The notes under the pieces: model-generated
Told to the model about the DNA's origin: nothing
Database searches by the model: none
The model's input: the letters and a program-made list of their open reading frames with translations, nothing else
Assembly (NCBI GenBank): GCA_002914845.1
Contig: JXTC01000642.1
Coordinates: forward strand, 75,800-139,799
Direction of reading: 5' to 3'
Origin: Trema orientale
Lineage: Eukaryota; Streptophyta; Magnoliopsida; Rosales; Cannabaceae
DNA: 64,000 nucleotides
Part shown: in pieces, positions 61,642-64,000 of the stretch
Position numbering within the stretch: position 1 is the first letter of the stretch
Layout of the letters: every line of letters starts with the position of its first letter
Made by a program: the position numbers and the translations under genes

Positions 61642-64000
61642 GTCACACCTCGATTCACGTGCATACTTACATGTTATGTGTAATGGAGCTTTGTCTAGTT
61701 CTAAGTTAATTAGAGGAGTTAAGCTGGTCAATGAGGTCAATGAGGAGCTTAATGATTTTATAAGTTCATAAAAAATCCTAGCAAAAGGATTTCACGTTTT
61801 ATGAGACAGACTTTTGCTGTTAGGTTTTCTGTAATAGAAATGAGTTAAGCTACTGACCGAGGTACTTAGCAGTGTAAACTTTTGATGATAGACAATATGA
61901 TGAATGAAAATATTTTCAACGAAAATTGACAATTAAGTTTCCAATAATCTAGAATAGATAAGCTGCTGACGGAAGAGATAGGATTATTTCTGATGTTATG
62001 ATCAATTTCTAAGGAGAAGTTAGTATTTCTCGATTTTCGTGCTAGACAGTTCTATAAATCATGATATTTTGATGATAAGTCAAAAAAAGTGAAGCACGAG
62101 GTGTTCTAAGCATGATGTGTCCGTAAGCACGAGGTGTCACTGTAAGCACGAAGTGTCAAATCAAAGTACGGGGTGTAAATTTCGAAAGCATGAGGTGTCA
62201 GTTGAAAGCACCTAGTGGAATAGGACAGGCTAGGTGTCAAGCATACAAATGAGGCTAGTGGTAACTACGTGTCAACATTTAGGCTGAGTTAAATGGCTCG
62301 ATGTAGACAGTGCATGCAGCGCTAGGTGTCACAATGTGTGATGCCCAAGATTCTCACATGAATAATAAGCCAATAATAAAACATGTTCTAATTGCATATT
62401 AGGCATTCTAGAAGTTATTAATACCACTTTTATAGTAACATGCTCATTCGTCATGTCATATGCATTTACATACATATTATTACAACTAATGATTGTCAAA
62501 GTGTCCCGATGCAGTGTAAAAGCTCAATACTCTCAAAAAGAGAGCTTGGTGTGTGAGAAGAACAAAGAATACATTCATAAATAGAAATACTATATGCACA
62601 TACATTAAGATCATATTAGTTGATAACTAGGTCAAATAGTAGTTTTTCGGTAAAATACATTTTTTACGCTTTTCGGAACCTAATTCACAGTTCGTTTAAC
62701 ACGTGAAATAGCTTTAATTTAATGTTTAGGACTCAATTATAGCATTTTATTAGTCGGCCCCGGTAAGCACGAGGTGGCAGTCACTGTACTGAATTGGTGA
62801 TTAGTTACACTAAGCTAGCTTAGATTCAGCTTAATCGCGTAAGGTTAATTTTATGCACTCTAATAATTAAGCATTGATACTTTATTTAAATTATTAATTA
62901 GAGTCTAACTGACTTATTTTTATGTTTAATGATTGGTTATGAGGCTAAGTTCCACCAAATTACAATAAGATTGGCCATATAGGATCATAAGTCAAAGTAT
63001 GACTAGATTTCACTTTCTAAGCTATGATTCACTAACTTTGGCTAGACTTGGGTGCATAGGATTGTCCAACAACGTGATGATTATCCTAAGAGTGTTTTAG
63101 AGCTTGACACATAGAAATTAATGAGTGAAATATCCAAAATACCCCTTAGAAATTAAGTAATGCCTTTTCTTAGCCATTAAGTATTGATTTTTGACCAAAT
63201 CTGGTCATTTTCTTTTCCTTCCTCTCCAGCTACGACCTGAGCCTCTCCAACATCTTCCTATACTTCTCTTAACTTTCCTTATCCATATCCAAGAGTTTCT
63301 AAGTGGTAGAACTCAATTTGGAGCTCTAGAAAGCAAGATAGATCCAAACTAGTCAAGGTAACTCAACTAGTTCTTCTTCCTAGGTTTTGTTTTCTTATTT
63401 CAATTCTTCACTTGATACTACTTAAATAATGGTTCCTACAGGTCCTCTTCAGTCGTAAAATCTAATTCTAGGCCTTGAGAATCAATTTGGTGGAGGTAGA
63501 AGGCAAGAGCTTTAGTAAAATCTTAAACTAGTCAAGGTAAGATTTAAGTGGGATTTTGAATTAGTAGTGAATTCTTTTTATTTCAGCTCTTGAACCTAAG
63601 CTTTTATTTAATGAATAATGGTCCTAGAAACCCTTATATGTTGCTGAAAACATAAAATTTAAGTAGAGGATTAAAGTTAGGCCTTAAGCCCCAAAGTTTG
63701 CTATTTATAGATTTAAGTATTTTCATGTGTAGTAGATTAAGTTTTGTATGTTTGTAATCTGATTTCTTAAGATTGGAGTGTATAAATACTATTGTCTATT
63801 ACTCTCATTTGATGGCTAGTTGTTATGAAAAATAAGTATAAAAGTAGTTTTAAACTTTGTCCAAATCGAAAGGAATTTAAGTGTACTTAGGTTACACTGA
63901 ATGATCCCCTTGGATGTGTATATGTGGGAATTGGCTTATTGATTATTATTACAGGTTGAAAACTATGATTTTAATCATGTGGGGATGTCCTAAAATAGGG
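61642..64000 (+). mobile_element. Ty3-type long LTR, running off the window end
   Basis: It starts TGTCACACCTCGATTCACG, the usual start of long LTRs of Tekay/Del-like elements. Farther on are a tandem motif array (62092-62219) and a pyrimidine-rich leader-like part (near 63205-63270, ttttccttcctctccagct). No polyprotein inside the window. I cannot tell whether it is a solo LTR or part of a whole element. Confidence 0.45.
62092..62219 (+). repeat. Degenerate tandem array of AGCACGAGGTGTC
   Basis: About seven units 16-21 bp apart (agcacgaggtgtt, agcatgatgtgtc, agcacgaggtgtc, agcacgaagtgtc, agtacggggtgta, agcatgaggtgtc, agcacctagtgg), plus a lone copy at about 62767 (agcacgaggtggc). Confidence 0.8.

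Noticed and set aside
62092-62219. CRISPR-like repeat array
   Set aside because: Units are degenerate, spacers are only a few bases, and the sequence is plant nuclear DNA inside an LTR.

Overview
This window is nuclear DNA of a eudicot plant. The evidence is AT-rich sequence, GT-AG introns of about 70-1000 bp, plant-specific gene families (LITTLE ZIPPER, clade-A AHL, armadillo-repeat kinesin, lysine-sensitive DHDPS) and a plant-type load of MITEs, SINEs, LINE fragments and LTR retroelement fossils. I cannot name the species. Six host genes are supported. All exon junctions were placed by hand, and every multi-exon model stays in frame throughout.

Layout. 1-4342 (+): the 3' part of a BIG2-type ARF-GEF (8 exons in view, 1,120 codons, 5' end outside the window). 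5311/5461-5907 (+): an intronless four-EF-hand calmodulin-like protein with a TATA box. 5.9-14.7 kb: gene-free, holding a foldback MITE, two other MITE-like elements and a Copia-like LTR remnant. 14731-15687 (-): an intronless AT-hook (AHL) gene. 15.7-31.0 kb: about 15 kb with no gene I can support, containing two tRNA-derived SINEs with clear target-site duplications, two copies of one 9-bp-TSD MITE, two of another, and several microsatellites. 31018-37585 (-): a 19-exon armadillo-repeat kinesin (910 aa). 37.6-45.9 kb: repeats, including a MULE-type MITE that has itself been split by a hAT-type element. 45857-48239 (+): chloroplast dihydrodipicolinate synthase (3 exons, 365 aa). 49318-49722 (-): a two-exon LITTLE ZIPPER microprotein gene (101 aa). 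50-64 kb: a repeat graveyard with a decayed hAT transposase gene, a truncated L1-type LINE, two copies of a 1.4-kb LTR-like repeat, and parts of at least two other LTR families, one running off the window end.

The genes do unrelated jobs (vesicle traffic, calcium sensing, chromatin, microtubules, lysine synthesis, HD-ZIPIII control), as is normal for plants, and nothing suggests a gene cluster. I found no clearly new biological system. The most informative parts are the well-bounded mobile elements, including one nested insertion, and the small LITTLE ZIPPER gene, whose zipper lies in a different frame from the longest open frame at that place.
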